Under the pieces are notes generated by a model, which worked only from the letters and a program-made list of their open reading frames with translations, was not told the origin of the DNA and did not search any database. A stretch of DNA of 64,000 nucleotides from Talinum fruticosum (lineage: Eukaryota > Streptophyta > Magnoliopsida > Caryophyllales > Talinaceae): the NCBI GenBank assembly GCA_021018815.1, contig JAITYX010000008.1, positions 6,260,001-6,324,000 on the forward strand, given 5' to 3'. The position numbers and the translations under genes are program-made. Positions 1 to 11,416 of this stretch are shown here, one piece after another. The number at the start of each line of letters is the position of its first letter. Positions within the stretch are counted from its first letter, which is position 1.

Positions 1-3000
1 TGTTGTAGATTTGATAATAAATATATGAAGATATATTCTATATTATAATTATAGTATTCTCGTGTTAGCAGTATTTTAGCAAATCAATGTCGCTAAATAT
101 GAATATGATGATATTGTTTGTGTTCTTTTTACTAAAACAAGTACACATAATTCCGGATCGACATTACCTAACTATTAGTGTCGATAATATAATCCACCAT
201 ACAACTTAATCAAGATCAGACAATCGATTTAGTTTCTTGATGACTTTGCTTCAATATTTTCCATGATTTTAAGCACCTTCATCTAACAAATTGAATCACA
301 CCCTAACTTAACCAAGATCAGAGTTATGTGTGCCTGTCTTCATTTATTTTTAGGTTCACATAAGCCATGAAGAAAATATAATATTATTAATTGAAGAGAT
401 AAAAAGCTCGAACCCGAAATCTAATATATTCAAAACATCAATCTTATCCACAAAAGTAAGACCTGTTCAATTCCTGCTTAGTTTCGTTAGCTGGGCCTTT
501 CCTCCTTTTTGTATCTAGCCACCTTGCTCCATCCCCTATCAACACGGCACCAGAATAAGGTAACCTAATTCAAGCCCAAACTTGAATCAATGCAATCGAC
601 TAACACAATCCAAACCAATCTAGACAGAGAACCAATCTGGAATCTAACCAGAGCAAAATTGCTTGCCCATTTAAGGGTGAACCAAGGGGCACTATAAGGT
701 AACCCGAAATTTCCATCAAATGTAGTTCTACATAGCAGGACATTAGGACCACATTACACATTGCACTCTGATGTCAACCTCTATATGCTACAGCACAGAA
801 AGATGGCAACATTATTATATGGAATGATACCATTTGAGAATTTCTCCAATTAGCTTCTCAATAATCCTGGATTACAATACATATACATATATGTATCACA
901 GATCAAGGACGAAAGGAAAATCTCTGTTGTCAGTTCAGGTAAGAATGTATCCACGAGAATAAAATACTTGATCAACTACCATTTTTCAAGATTATTATCC
1001 TGCAGATAGGCCAGCATTCAGTATACCACTCCGGTCGAATTGCATACAATACTAATGCGTGAGAATTACAAAATAGAAGTAATGATATTGACGTCTCGGT
1101 TGCTAAGGTCTAAATGAGGAGACAAAACATTTTCCAGAAGCAGGAAAGAAAACACTCCTTGCCAAAATCAGGAAGCACCATCAGACAGCTCTACCGGGGA
1201 CCAAAGCTCCATCGGCCTCAACTGAAACTTCTGTTCCCTTCACACCAAGCCGATATTTGGAGCCTGGCCCTCAGATTGCACTGTGTCTGTCTATTCTACT
1301 TTCCGGTGTCTTAAACATCAGCCTGGGAAAATAACAATACTGCAATTAATGATTATGTAGACAAACTATGGTAGAGATAAAGTAATCAAATATATGTCAT
1401 ATGTTGATCTAGTAATGAAGAACATGAGTACCAATAGGCCAAACAATCAAAACAATGGTAGTCATGCACCACATGCATACTTAAAAGTTTGTGTTAATTG
1501 AGATATCTAGGGTTCAGGCTTGGCTTGGTAAAAACTCAGCTTGACAAGAGCTTGGCATCGGATTGAGTACTGATTTGACTGGTTCTCAACTCTGCTCAGG
1601 CTTGAATCAGGTGTTAACCCAGTTGAGCCCGAGCATAGTCAACCAGAGCAGTGATTTCGCTGGATTTTCTTATATGCAAAATTAAATTTTAAAACCAAGC
1701 ATTAGCTACAATGCCTAAATTCCAAATGGTCTCCTGTTCAAAAAGGATCTCCAGTATATCAAACTACTAATCATCAATTTGCCCCATTTACCTTTTAGAT
1801 TTGGGATGCCGATGACAAATAAATAAAATAAATACATCCAAAACTAATGAATGTGAAAGGAAAAGAACAATCATATAAGTTGCAAAACACACACATTTCA
1901 CACTATCATGAGGCCAGAGAGACCAACAATGTTAATTTTGGAAAATCTAAAAGCATTAATATGTTAGACATGTAGAAAAACCATTTGAAAGATACATTAG
2001 TCTTTGTGGTTTTGTCCAGGTGCGGCTAAAAAGCACAAATATACCAACCCAAGCACCAACATATAATGTACTCGTAAGCAACAAATCAGTTACACATAGA
2101 GGAACTACTTTTTTGTTTTGGGATAAGTAAAATGGAGGACCTACATGTTAAACTCTTCAATCTCTGTCAAATTGCCATATTTAATAATAAAATTAACAAG
2201 CAAAGTTAAAATCTATAGGTGAATATTATCGGCTTTATTTCATAGAGCTTCCCATTTTTCCCTAATGCAGATGTACCACGATTTACGTGATTCAAGTTGA
2301 CATTCTGCAATTATGCTAAGAAATGACAAAATGTGTTCACATGAAAGAAAAGGAGAACTGCCAGGAAGTATAATCACATTTCAGATTTTTCCGAAGAATT
2401 AAAGCTAGCCTACCAAATCAAGATCCTTGGAAGCAGATGTAGAAAACCTTCAGAATGATTTTAGTATGACAAAAATAGTTAACGACACCCAGTACATTCT
2501 TCACACCTCATCCCCATACCCACAAACCCCACACCTACAAATGGAGACCCACTTTATGTTGGCAAAAACAAATGGATAATATGAAGCTCATATCCACCCC
2601 CTGCCCCCTCTTCTCTTTCACTAGAAAAAGAATATGGTTGTACACACATTGACCTCACAAGATCACGACTGAGCATGATCCACAATATGGTTCTTTTTGT
2701 TGTCATGGTCATCATACTCACTGATGTTTGTATCTTTTACCTTTTTGAAACAATGCCCGCCTTTAATCTCACTTGTCATGGTCATCATACTCACTTGTCA
2801 ATTAAGACCACCAGGTAAAAACGGGGTCAATTGTACGCAGATTTGGGTAAAATATCGGTTGCTATATATAGGGTAAATCGAGATATAGGTCAAGGTTACT
2901 TCGGGTTTTAGTAAAATAAGTTTCAAAAGTACATAAGTTCTGCAGATTCTGAGTCCACAAAGCAATCTAATTTCATAAGTGACATTATTATGTCTTTCCC

Positions 3001-3978
3001 TCATCAAATTTAACGCTAGGTTGTATCTACAACTAACAACTATTAATCATGCGTAGAGGAGAATGCGATAAACAGTCGTAACTACTACAAAAGACATCTA
3101 AAATATCAACACTGTTTGATAATGAGAAGAGTGACATGATTAAAGAAGAATTAGCACGAAAACAAAATACAGCAAATTTAAGCAACAAGTGAGTAAAAAA
3201 ATTGGGTTTTGTATTCATTCATGTAATAAAAAATAAAGGTTAAAAGCGTTACATTTCTTAAAAAATTGTGTTTCACGTCACCAAATCATGATGGTTCAAT
3301 GAGAACTTTGTTTATTCATGTTAACATGCCTCAATCATAACCCTAACCTTTTGTTTGATGTCCAGTGATCTTGGGTCTGGCTTAGAAACTTTTGTCCAAA
3401 ACCCTATACTGGCTAGTTAGGTCGGGTTTATATCAGCTCAGTTTATGCAACGTCTAGTTTCTACTTCCTAAGAGATTACTCTTCCACTGTAGCAACAACC
3501 TAGTGAGCTTACAACATAAATCACACTTCCTCACTGAATCACATATTCTATTTTTTTTTCTGGATGGATTGCTAACATGCCTCCTGTCCCTCAAAGCCCA
3601 TACAGCCTTCTGCATGCAGTTGCACAAATATTTAATAAAATCCAGATGACAAAACCAATTTTCAGGCGACTATTAGTAAGTTATAATGATTGAGGATGCT
3701 GAATTTTGCTTCGACATAGTTGTCCAAATGTGAAGTATAGCAGTGCATGCACATTAAAAGCCAAAAAGAAGTATACAACACATGCAGCGAATTGATAGAA
3801 TATGTCCCTGAAGGGAAATAGGTGATACTTGCTCTAATGTTTTACTACAGCTACAGAGAGACAGACAACTAATACCGTAGCAACTCATCATGACACAAAT
3901 AAAACAGAGCAAAGAAGCTAAAAATTTTACTCAACAAAATCATACATGATAAATGTAAGCACAAAACTTCAGCTAACC
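1..3978. other. AT-rich 3' flank of the DnaJ gene, no supported coding gene
   Basis: No open reading frame here resembles a known protein; the longest is under 80 codons. On the minus strand the DnaJ stop codon (3979-3981) is followed at once by TAAG/GTTAGC, a possible 5' splice site. A GC-richer block at about 900-1322 begins, read on the minus strand, just after a TTTCCCAG acceptor-like motif at 1323-1325. Together these suggest a spliced 3' untranslated exon with a roughly 2.6-kb intron. That is inference: no polyadenylation evidence can be read directly. The rest looks like ordinary intergenic or intronic DNA. Confidence 0.35.
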
Positions 3979-5030
3979 TTATGCTACTCCAAAACTCTGA
4001 AGCCTATCACAATGTGGAGTTGGCAGATTACGACTCCATTGACGCCGCTGGAGTTCAATATGACAGTATCGTCCAAGCAAATTCTTATATTCCTGAATTA
4101 TATTTTCCTCAATATTTTCTCGAGCAGCGCTTCCTATTGGATAACTGCGATCAAAGTCCAGTGATTTAACATAGTACTCAACACCATATTTCTCAGTCAC
4201 CCTTGGGATTTGATAAGAATAGTTTCTTTGCAGAGAATACTCAGGCTCCGAGAAGGGCAAGTAAGCAAGCAGCAAGATCAACAAGAATGGCACCAACTGT
4301 AGAAGCATCATGATATTTGAACCTCTTCCATTAATCTCTGTCCTTTGTTGTGTGCCCATTCCCCTTGTCCTATAGACATGGGCGGTGCGAAACATGTCTT
4401 GTCCAAAAAGGCCCTGAAGATTTCATCAGGATCAAATTCATCATCATAGAAATCATTGGCTGTCCTTCGCCTCCGCCTTCGAACATTATGCTGCTGGTTA
4501 TACTCAAATTCATCCACTAAACCAGTTTGGTCATACTGCCTCCTAGAATCCTCCTCACTCAAGCACTTAAATGCCTTGGATACTTTTTTAAACGCCTCCT
4601 CTGCACCAGGAGCTTTGTTCTTATCCGGATGAACTTTCAAGGATAGCTTCCTATATGCCTTCCTAATCTCCTCCACTGAGCACGTCTTCTCTACCCCGAG
4701 AACAGCATAATAATCTTTATGTTTGTTAATCTGCCTAATCAATTGGACATGTTCCTCAGTATAACTCCGCTCCCCATTCGAAGTCTCCTCAGTTTTAGCA
4801 GCTCCACCCTTGCTGCTATCAACATGGTTCCCATTCTCAGAAGGGCTTGGGGACGCACCATCCATCTTTTCACAAGCAGCGAGAAGATCACCAACGGACA
4901 AATTACGATTGAGCCGCTGCGCAATTCTGATGAATTTGAGGGCACGCTCTTTATTCCCAGTTGCAATCGCTTCTTTCGCAATCCCGATGCACTTCAACGC
5001 CTCATCCTTGTTACCATCCATGGCTTCCAA
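3979..5030 (-). CDS. ER-membrane DnaJ (type III Hsp40) protein, DNAJB12/DNAJB14/plant DnaJ 49-like, frame broken by one base
   Basis: J-domain co-chaperone that recruits and stimulates Hsp70; this family sits in the ER membrane with the J domain in the cytosol. Residues 1-50 form a helical region rich in KEAI/RALKF motifs typical of the family. The J domain spans about residues 106-170 with HPD at 134-136, followed by an Arg-rich stretch and a DPDEIFRAF motif. A hydrophobic segment at about 242-260 and a C-terminal DUF1977-like region end in LPTPHCDRLQSFGVA. The frame shifts near residue 208: the plus strand has A5 at 4405-4409 where A6 would give the family's FFGQDMFR. With one base restored the CDS is 1053 nt (350 aa), the usual family length, and the coding sequence is a single exon. 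ATG at 5030 is chosen because the conserved N-terminus starts there. Confidence 0.9.
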
Positions 5031-5034
5031 CTAA

Positions 5035-5399
5035 CTAAAAACACCCCTAATTCAAAAAGGGCTTTAGCTAATCGAAGCCCTAAATACTGAATTCGAGAAA
5101 GCGAAACCCCAAAACAGAACCCAAAATCGAAAATCAACTATCTACTTCAACGGAAAAGAACACGAAATCAGCGATCAAGCGGAAGGTAAGCAGATCTAAA
5201 AGACTGATAAAGTCGACCAAGAAATTGAAGGGAAGAACAGAATGAAAATCAGGGTTTTGATTGAATTCGTGAAGCAAGGCATCAAGCAATAGAATTATAC
5301 CCAAAATGGGATAGAAGTCGCATGGATTGATGAGATAAATAGGAATTTGAGCTTGCAGATCAAATCAGATACACATAATCAAGAAGCGAATCGACTCAC
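5035..5399 (-). other. Probable 5' UTR intron of the DnaJ gene
   Basis: Read on the minus strand, CTTAG/GTGAGTCG at 5399 is a strong donor and TTTTTAG at 5035-5041 is an acceptor just upstream of the ATG at 5030. The 365-bp segment has no coding potential. The upstream leader exon runs from about 5400 to 5510 and contains the CT/GA repeat. This is inferred from splice motifs only. Confidence 0.55.
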
Positions 5400-5448
5400 C
5401 TAAGAAGACCAGGCCTTGGACATGAAATCAAACTCGGATGTGCGGGGT

Positions 5449-5466
5449 GGAGAGAGAGAGAGAGAG

Positions 5467-5500
<34 letters not shown>
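5449..5500. repeat. (GA)n/(CT)n microsatellite in the DnaJ leader
   Basis: About 50 bp of nearly pure GA repeats interrupted by acagat. On the transcribed (minus) strand it is a CT-rich tract in the putative 5' leader, a common feature of plant 5' UTRs and core promoters. Confidence 0.85.
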
Positions 5501-5503
<3 letters not shown>

Positions 5504-5530
5504 TGGTGAAAATTGCATACTAGTCTAGTC

Positions 5531-7100
5531 TCTCCCGCAACAACAGTCGAGGAGAGGAGGCCAAATATCTGGCGTAGGCTTGGCACTCGTAATTTCATTT
5601 CGTATAAAAATACTACCATTTTCGTCTTACCGACCATCTCGATCACGATTTGTCTTTGCACCTCATTCACATCGTAAAATAAAAAGAGATAAATTTTTAA
5701 ATAAAATATTATAACTAAAAAAAAGTGAGTTAAAATAATTAAATATTATAATTATTGTGAGCTGAAATAGTTAATTTTTATAATTAAAATTAGTTTAAAT
5801 AAGATGAAATAGATTAAAATGAGGTGAGATTATTAGGCGATGTAACTATTAACGTTAAAATGAGATAAAAAGAAATGCTAATATATATGTCATTTTGAAC
5901 AGACCATTAGAAAAAGAATATATCAAACTAATTAGCAATAAATCTAAAGTGGGGCTCATAATCCCACCATGACTTAGGACTGAGTCAACAACATAATAAC
6001 AATTCAATTATAAGTTAGTATGTTTTTAATATCGAATAAGTCTCGGTTGAAAATAAGATTAAAAATGATAAGAAAATAGCAAAGTTCATAAATTATAGAA
6101 ATAATGTAGTGATACTAAATAAGTACATTAAGAATGTGTTGACTTAAGGTATAGATATGTAAGGATTAAATACGATCTAGTTGTTAAAACGAATAAATTT
6201 TAATTTTTATAATACACACAATTTAAGATCTTATGTTGAGAGTCTCTTTTAAGCTTGACTTGATTTATTTGTACTTCAATCAAAGCAATTTTTCCCCTTT
6301 AAAAAGATGAAGTTAGCCATTTTAGGGGAAACTCCATCATAAAAACCAGACCTTAACTTGCTTTGTTTTTGGGGCACCAAAAGGATGTCCCAAAGACCCA
6401 AACTTCAAGTATATATGGGGTGTTGTTTTTGGGCTCAACATGAATTTCCCAAGTGGGTGCTGGGCTGATAAAATATAGTCACCCTAAGTATATTAAGAAC
6501 TCCTATCATCCTAAATATCATTTTGATTTGATAAATCAAAAGACACTTTTTATTTAAGTGGGTAGGAATACATTCATTTTTATTTGGGAGTCGTCCCATT
6601 ATAAATGATTGTTGTATTGATCCCCTTTCTCGGTTCTTAACTCTAATCAACAATGTTTCTACCAAGTGATAAAAATCTCATTGTAATTATGTAAAATCTT
6701 AATCAAAATAGTGATATGTCGACTCTTATAATATCACATAAATCTTATTGTAATTATGTAAAATTATAATCAAAACAGTAATATGTCACGACACTTATAA
6801 TATCACATATTCTGCTATTTTTGTTCATCCAATATTTGGTAGTTTGATATTTATGCTCATTATTAAAGACAACTTGAAATCAATCAATCACTTTCTAAGA
6901 AGGGGATAAAATATGCAAAATCATGTGAGCATCATCATAAATAAATGGAAAATGACCAAAGGTAGAACAACAAATACAATGTACAACCTATGAAAATGCC
7001 CTTTTCCGGCATTATTTATGGGTTGCTTTTAAACCAAAACGGGGAAACTCACATTCCAAATCCTTTTCCTTCCCCTATTTCCTCTCAAAAACCTCCTTGC
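5531..7100. other. Divergent intergenic region between the DnaJ and UXS genes
   Basis: AT-rich spacer between two divergently transcribed genes, so it should hold both promoters. About 5690-5890 is an AT-rich tract with repeated GTTAAAATAA/GAAATAG-like words ending in GAACAGACC. A similar tract occurs at 24530-24680, so this may be an old MITE family. No coding gene is seen. Confidence 0.5.
6669..6809. repeat. Imperfect tandem duplication, two copies of about 70 bp
   Basis: Two adjacent copies share TTGTAATTATGTAAAAT, then TAATCAAAA, TATGTC and CTTATAATATCACAT in the same order with a few substitutions. It lies in the upstream region of the UXS gene. Confidence 0.75.
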
Positions 7101-7162
7101 TTATCTCTCCCTGCTCTCGCTGAACTCATCACACAGTAGAGAGCAGCGAAAGACACAGAGAA

Positions 7163-9458
7163 ATGGGAGTTGGGTACTTGTTCGCCCAACAACGGTTCCT
7201 TTGCCTTCTGATAGGCATTATGATACCGGCCTTCTTCTTCAGCTTCCCTCCAATCCCAAACTCAAACTGACCCACCATGGCCCTGGCTTGGCCTACATGG
7301 GCCGGAGCCTAAGCCAGGATCATATGAGGGTGGGCATGCGGGTCCCGCTGGGATTGAAGGGGAAGGTGAAGCGGATCCTGGTCACAGGTGGGGCTGGGTT
7401 TGTGGGGTCACACCTGGTGGACTGTCTCATAAAGAAGGGCCACTATGTGATCGTCCTGGATAACTTCTTCACTGGCCGTAAGGAGAATGTGCTGCACCAT
7501 TTCGGGAATCCAAGGTTCGAGCTGATCAGACACGATGTTGTTGAGCCGATCATGCTCGAGGTCGATCAGATCTACCATCTTGCTTGCCCTGCTTCCCCTG
7601 TTCACTACAAGTACAACCCCATCAAGACTATCATATCCTTCTCTTTTATCCTCCCCATTCCTCAATGCTGAATTTTTCCTCCATTCCCTTTTTCAACCAA
7701 ATTTTCAAGTTATAAGATTCTTTACAAAAGTGTACATAATTTGTTTGTTTTTAAACACTAAACACATTTTCACGCATTCTTTGGATGAGATCGGATTTTT
7801 TTGCCTTATACTTCTTAGATCAGACAGTCTTATCTAAGAGAAATTCAATTCACATTTCGATTAAAGTATGTTTCGACCATAACTGAATAAAGCACAAGAC
7901 AAATGTGATGGGAACATTGAACATGCTGGGGCTGGCAAAGAGAGTAGGGGCGAGATTCTTGCTGACCAGCACCAGCGAGGTATATGGTGATCCTCTGCAG
8001 CATCCTCAGGCCGAGGCCTATTGGGGCAATGTCAACCCCATTGGTAACTAACATTCCTTTCCTGTATTTTTACATATTTAACTTGATTTTTCTTTGTACT
8101 CTTAACTTGATTTTCATCAATCCTCACGAACTTAACTGGTACGAGTTTATGAGTTGCACATTCTGTATGCAAGAGTCCTTACGCGTTTGAAGGTGATCAT
8201 GGATGTAGGTGTTCGAAGTTGTTACGATGAGGGAAAGCGCACAGCCGAGACTTTGACCATGGACTACCACAGAGGTCATGGCATTCAGGTATCCTTCACC
8301 CAGTTCTCTTCCTCTATATCATCGTACTTGGTTATTGTTCTAGTCAGTAACGTTAACCTTTATTCAATCCTTAACAAATTAAAACGAACAAGGAAGAAGA
8401 ACATAACAATTTTGTTGGCTTAGTTTGTACTGTATTCTATTTTCTAATATCATTGTAGGTAAGAATTGCTCGAATTTTCAACACCTACGGGCCAAGGATG
8501 TGCATCGATGATGGCCGAGTTGTGACCAACTTTGTTGCTCAGGTAAAAATGCATGTACTTTCCTTCGTTTTGATTCTTTGTTTCACTCTTTATGATGTCA
8601 GTGAGAAGTATAGGGGAAAAATAACGAAAGTCTCATCCAAGATATTGATGTTTCTCTCAGGCACTGAGGAAGGAGCCATTGACTGTATATGGAGATGGGA
8701 ATCAGACGAGAAGTTTTCAGTATGTCTCCGACTTGGTAGGTTCTCTCCTTTTATTTTGAGTATTGTCCATTGTACGAACTGTTGGATTTATGCTGAATTA
8801 TAGTTGAGATCAAAGAATATGATCTAAAAATGACTCGATCATATGTGAATATGTGACTAATGCAAGGCACATTGTAGTCAATATCTGTCTCAAAGGGTCA
8901 TATACGTTCCTGAACATGATCTGTTATTGAACAGGTAGAAGGGCTGATCCGGTTGATGGAAGGAGACCATGTAGGACCTTTTAATCTCGGAAATCCAGGA
9001 GAGTTCACTATGCTTGAACTAGCCAAGGTAAATGAAGGATGACCGATCTCTCACATAGTTGGTTCAATTTGCTTGGTGTCATGGGCAATTCTATACAAAA
9101 ATTCGAGAATTTTAGTTTTGTGCAAAATTTCTGGGATCCGTTACTGTGAGAAGTTCGAAATTCACGTTGCGTTCATCATCTTGGTCAATTAACGTGGTTG
9201 TTGGAAGTGCAGGTGGTGCAAGACACAATAGACCAAAATGCAAAGATCGAGTTCAAGGCTAACACAGAGGATGATCCTCACAAGAGAAAACCAGACATCT
9301 CCAGAGCCAAAGAGTTGCTGGGCTGGGAGCCAACGGTCTCTCTCCGCGATGGACTTGCCCTCATGGTGGATGATTTTCGACAGCGTATTTTTGGAGATCA
9401 TGATGAGACGAACAAGCAGAAGAAGAAGAAGAAGGAGAAGAACACAAATGTTGTTTGA
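7163..9458 (+). CDS. UXS: UDP-glucuronate decarboxylase / UDP-xylose synthase, membrane-anchored type, seven exons
   Basis: NAD+-dependent SDR enzyme converting UDP-glucuronate to UDP-xylose for cell-wall xylan and glycans. The N-terminal anchor places it in the Golgi (type II). Exons: 7163-7632, 7896-8043, 8209-8288, 8459-8542, 8661-8735, 8935-9027, 9213-9458. The lengths total 1196 nt, one base short of 399 codons. The anchor ([16 protein letters not shown]) is in a different frame from the catalytic domain, which first appears near 7264, so one base is missing at about 7200-7290. Visible motifs are the Rossmann TGGAGFVGS near residue 74, LTSTSEVYG, catalytic SCYDEGK (Y212, K216) and the conserved tail KELLGWEP. 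If the frameshift were real, ATG 7297 could give a soluble form. The Lys-rich C-terminus is usual. Confidence 0.93.
7633..7895 (+). other. Probable U12-type AT-AC intron of the UXS gene
   Basis: Protein continuity (KTI/KTNV) fixes the exon ends. The intron starts with ATATCCTTC, matching the U12 AT-AC donor consensus, and ends in AAAGCAC. A branch-like CCATAACTG lies at 7877-7885, with the branch A about 13 nt from the 3' end, inside the U12 spacing range. No GT-AG alternative keeps the conserved protein in frame. Confidence 0.85.
8289..8458 (+). other. Third UXS intron, GT-AG with a U12-like donor
   Basis: The donor is GTATCCTTC, which matches the U12 RTATCCTTT consensus at 8 of 9 positions. 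A TTTTCTAAT motif sits about 11 nt before the AG, a weaker fit to the U12 branch consensus. The intron could be U12-type or an ordinary U2 intron; protein continuity (GIQ/VRIARIF) fixes both ends. Confidence 0.5.
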
Positions 9459-10541
9459 GATAAAAATCTATCAGGCATTTATATCCAATCTAGCCCTCAA
9501 GAAGCAAAACAAGAACACAAAACACAAAGACTGAAAGGGAAACAAGACGAGACTTTGTTCATTAGATGTGCAAGTGCAAGGGGTTCTTTTTGCCCAAGAT
9601 TGGAATAAATATGAAACTATTGTCAGTGTTAGTATTATTTTCTTGTTTGCCGAGGGAGTTTGGAGTTATATACACTATCGACTATCGAGGGGTTTGACAA
9701 ACAAGATGTGTTGCATTGTATTCATGAGTTATAGGTAAAAGAACACCGTAATTATAAAAGAGCCTGGTAGGTATATATACATATGAAAAATTATATTCTG
9801 GCGTGGGTGGCACCAAAGGTTATGAGGGTTGTTATCGATAAATTAGATTTGAATCTTACCTATATTTGTACCGAATGTTATTTACTAGACTGTACCGGTT
9901 TAATTTGGTCAAATACTACCTGATCTCAAAATTTTTTAACTAATTTCAATTTTTCCTTCAATTTATATTTTAAAAAATTTAAGATGGTACAAACCTAGTA
10001 CAACGATACACACATTTGATATGTCTCTCATTCCATTGATAAAACAACATAATGGACAGTACAATATTTATAACTCTAATCTTTGCACCTCAAAAATTAT
10101 GCATCAAAGATTTTCTTATATCCGATCAATATCATGTCAGCCAGTTTTCCTAGTAAGTAAAATTTTCTTAAGATTGTTTCGGACTTACTTTTGAGTACGC
10201 ATGATTTTGAAGATTAATATACTATAAGAACCCAGAACCCTGATATAAGAATTGTACAGAACATAGTGTACTAACAGCATAATAAAACCCGTAAATGTCT
10301 GTGTAATCTTGATAGTATTTCCTGGTAAGAAATGGCATGGTAACATAAACAATGAACGATGTTGCATATCTGGACTTACACCAACAGGGAAGAAATTAAA
10401 GATTAATGATTGTTTGGGTTAATTCTGTGACTGACAGCCAAAATTTACACCAAATATCAACCAAACACAAACCAACTTTCTGATTCAATTCCCTGATTTC
10501 TTGGGGATCCATGAATTTCTTTCTTTACATTCTCTACTACA
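9459..10541. other. Intergenic region after UXS
   Basis: It contains the UXS 3' UTR (about 9459-9640) and AT-rich spacer leading to the CAT promoter. No coding gene, RNA gene or clear mobile element was recognised. Confidence 0.5.
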
Positions 10542-11236
10542 TATAAACCCTAATCCCCTAATTCAAGAGCCAAAACCAGCGTCTTAGAGTTCAGATTTCA
10601 CCGCTACCTATTTTTCTATATCTCACAGGTGATCTTATTATCTTCCTCTAAACTTCTTGTTCTGTGATTATTCATTTTTTTCTTCATTTTTTAAATCAAA
10701 TGAGTATGTTCGGTCTCATATTTGATATCCTCTGTTATATAAATACTTTTCGTTGAACATTGAATGCATGAAACTATAGATATAAAATATACTCTAATCA
10801 AATCCAACATAGCTAACTAACTTAATTATAGTATGACAACCTTGTTTAAGAATTCGATTCATACTATAAGTGGTCCGTAAATTATTTTTCAGTACTAAGA
10901 GATTTTAATTAAGTCTATGGAATTGATTGTTTTTTTCCTCTTCAAATTATGTGCCACTTTAAGCCAAAATCAGTATGTATGCTAATTTGAATAATTAATT
11001 TCTACAATTATATTTATGTCAAGATTTTTTTTTTAAAAAAAGTCTACATGCATGGTCCATGTAACAACACCACACGAAAGGAAAAAAATCTTGAATTTGC
11101 AAGCTTCTGAATTTATTATTAATGTTCACATTTTAAAAAAAAAAAAATTTATGTGAGCTAGAAAACTTCAAATCACATGATTAAATATATTTATTGAAGT
11201 GGATATTTACCTCAGTACCCTAGACTTTCTAAATTA

Positions 11237-11275
<39 letters not shown>

Positions 11276-11416
11276 TTGTAGATAAATTTGCGTTATCACA
11301 TGCACTAAAATAGCAACAAATTCTCTCCCAGGTTTGATTTCGATCTACTGAGAGCCCTAAACAGTTAAAACTTCCCCCTCCAAAACTCTTGGACGATCAA
11401 ACTATCACCGCCGCAG
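10542..11416 (+). promoter_or_regulatory. Core promoter and spliced 5' leader of the CAT gene
   Basis: TATAAA at 10542-10547 is followed by a telo-box-like ACCCTAATCCCC and a pyrimidine-rich leader. The leader ends at CTCACAG/GTGATC (exon end 10628). An acceptor CTCTCCCAG at 11323-11331 precedes the second leader exon and the ATG at 11417, implying a 5' UTR intron of about 703 bp (10629-11331). The intron is very AT-rich and contains an (AT)n run. Assignment rests on splice motifs and position only. Confidence 0.55.
11241..11270. repeat. (AT)n microsatellite
   Basis: About 30 bp of pure TA repeats inside the putative 5' UTR intron of the CAT gene. Confidence 0.85.

Noticed and set aside
1114..1314. 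66-codon plus-strand ORF
   Set aside because: Opposite strand to a probable 3' UTR exon of the DnaJ gene and without any family match.
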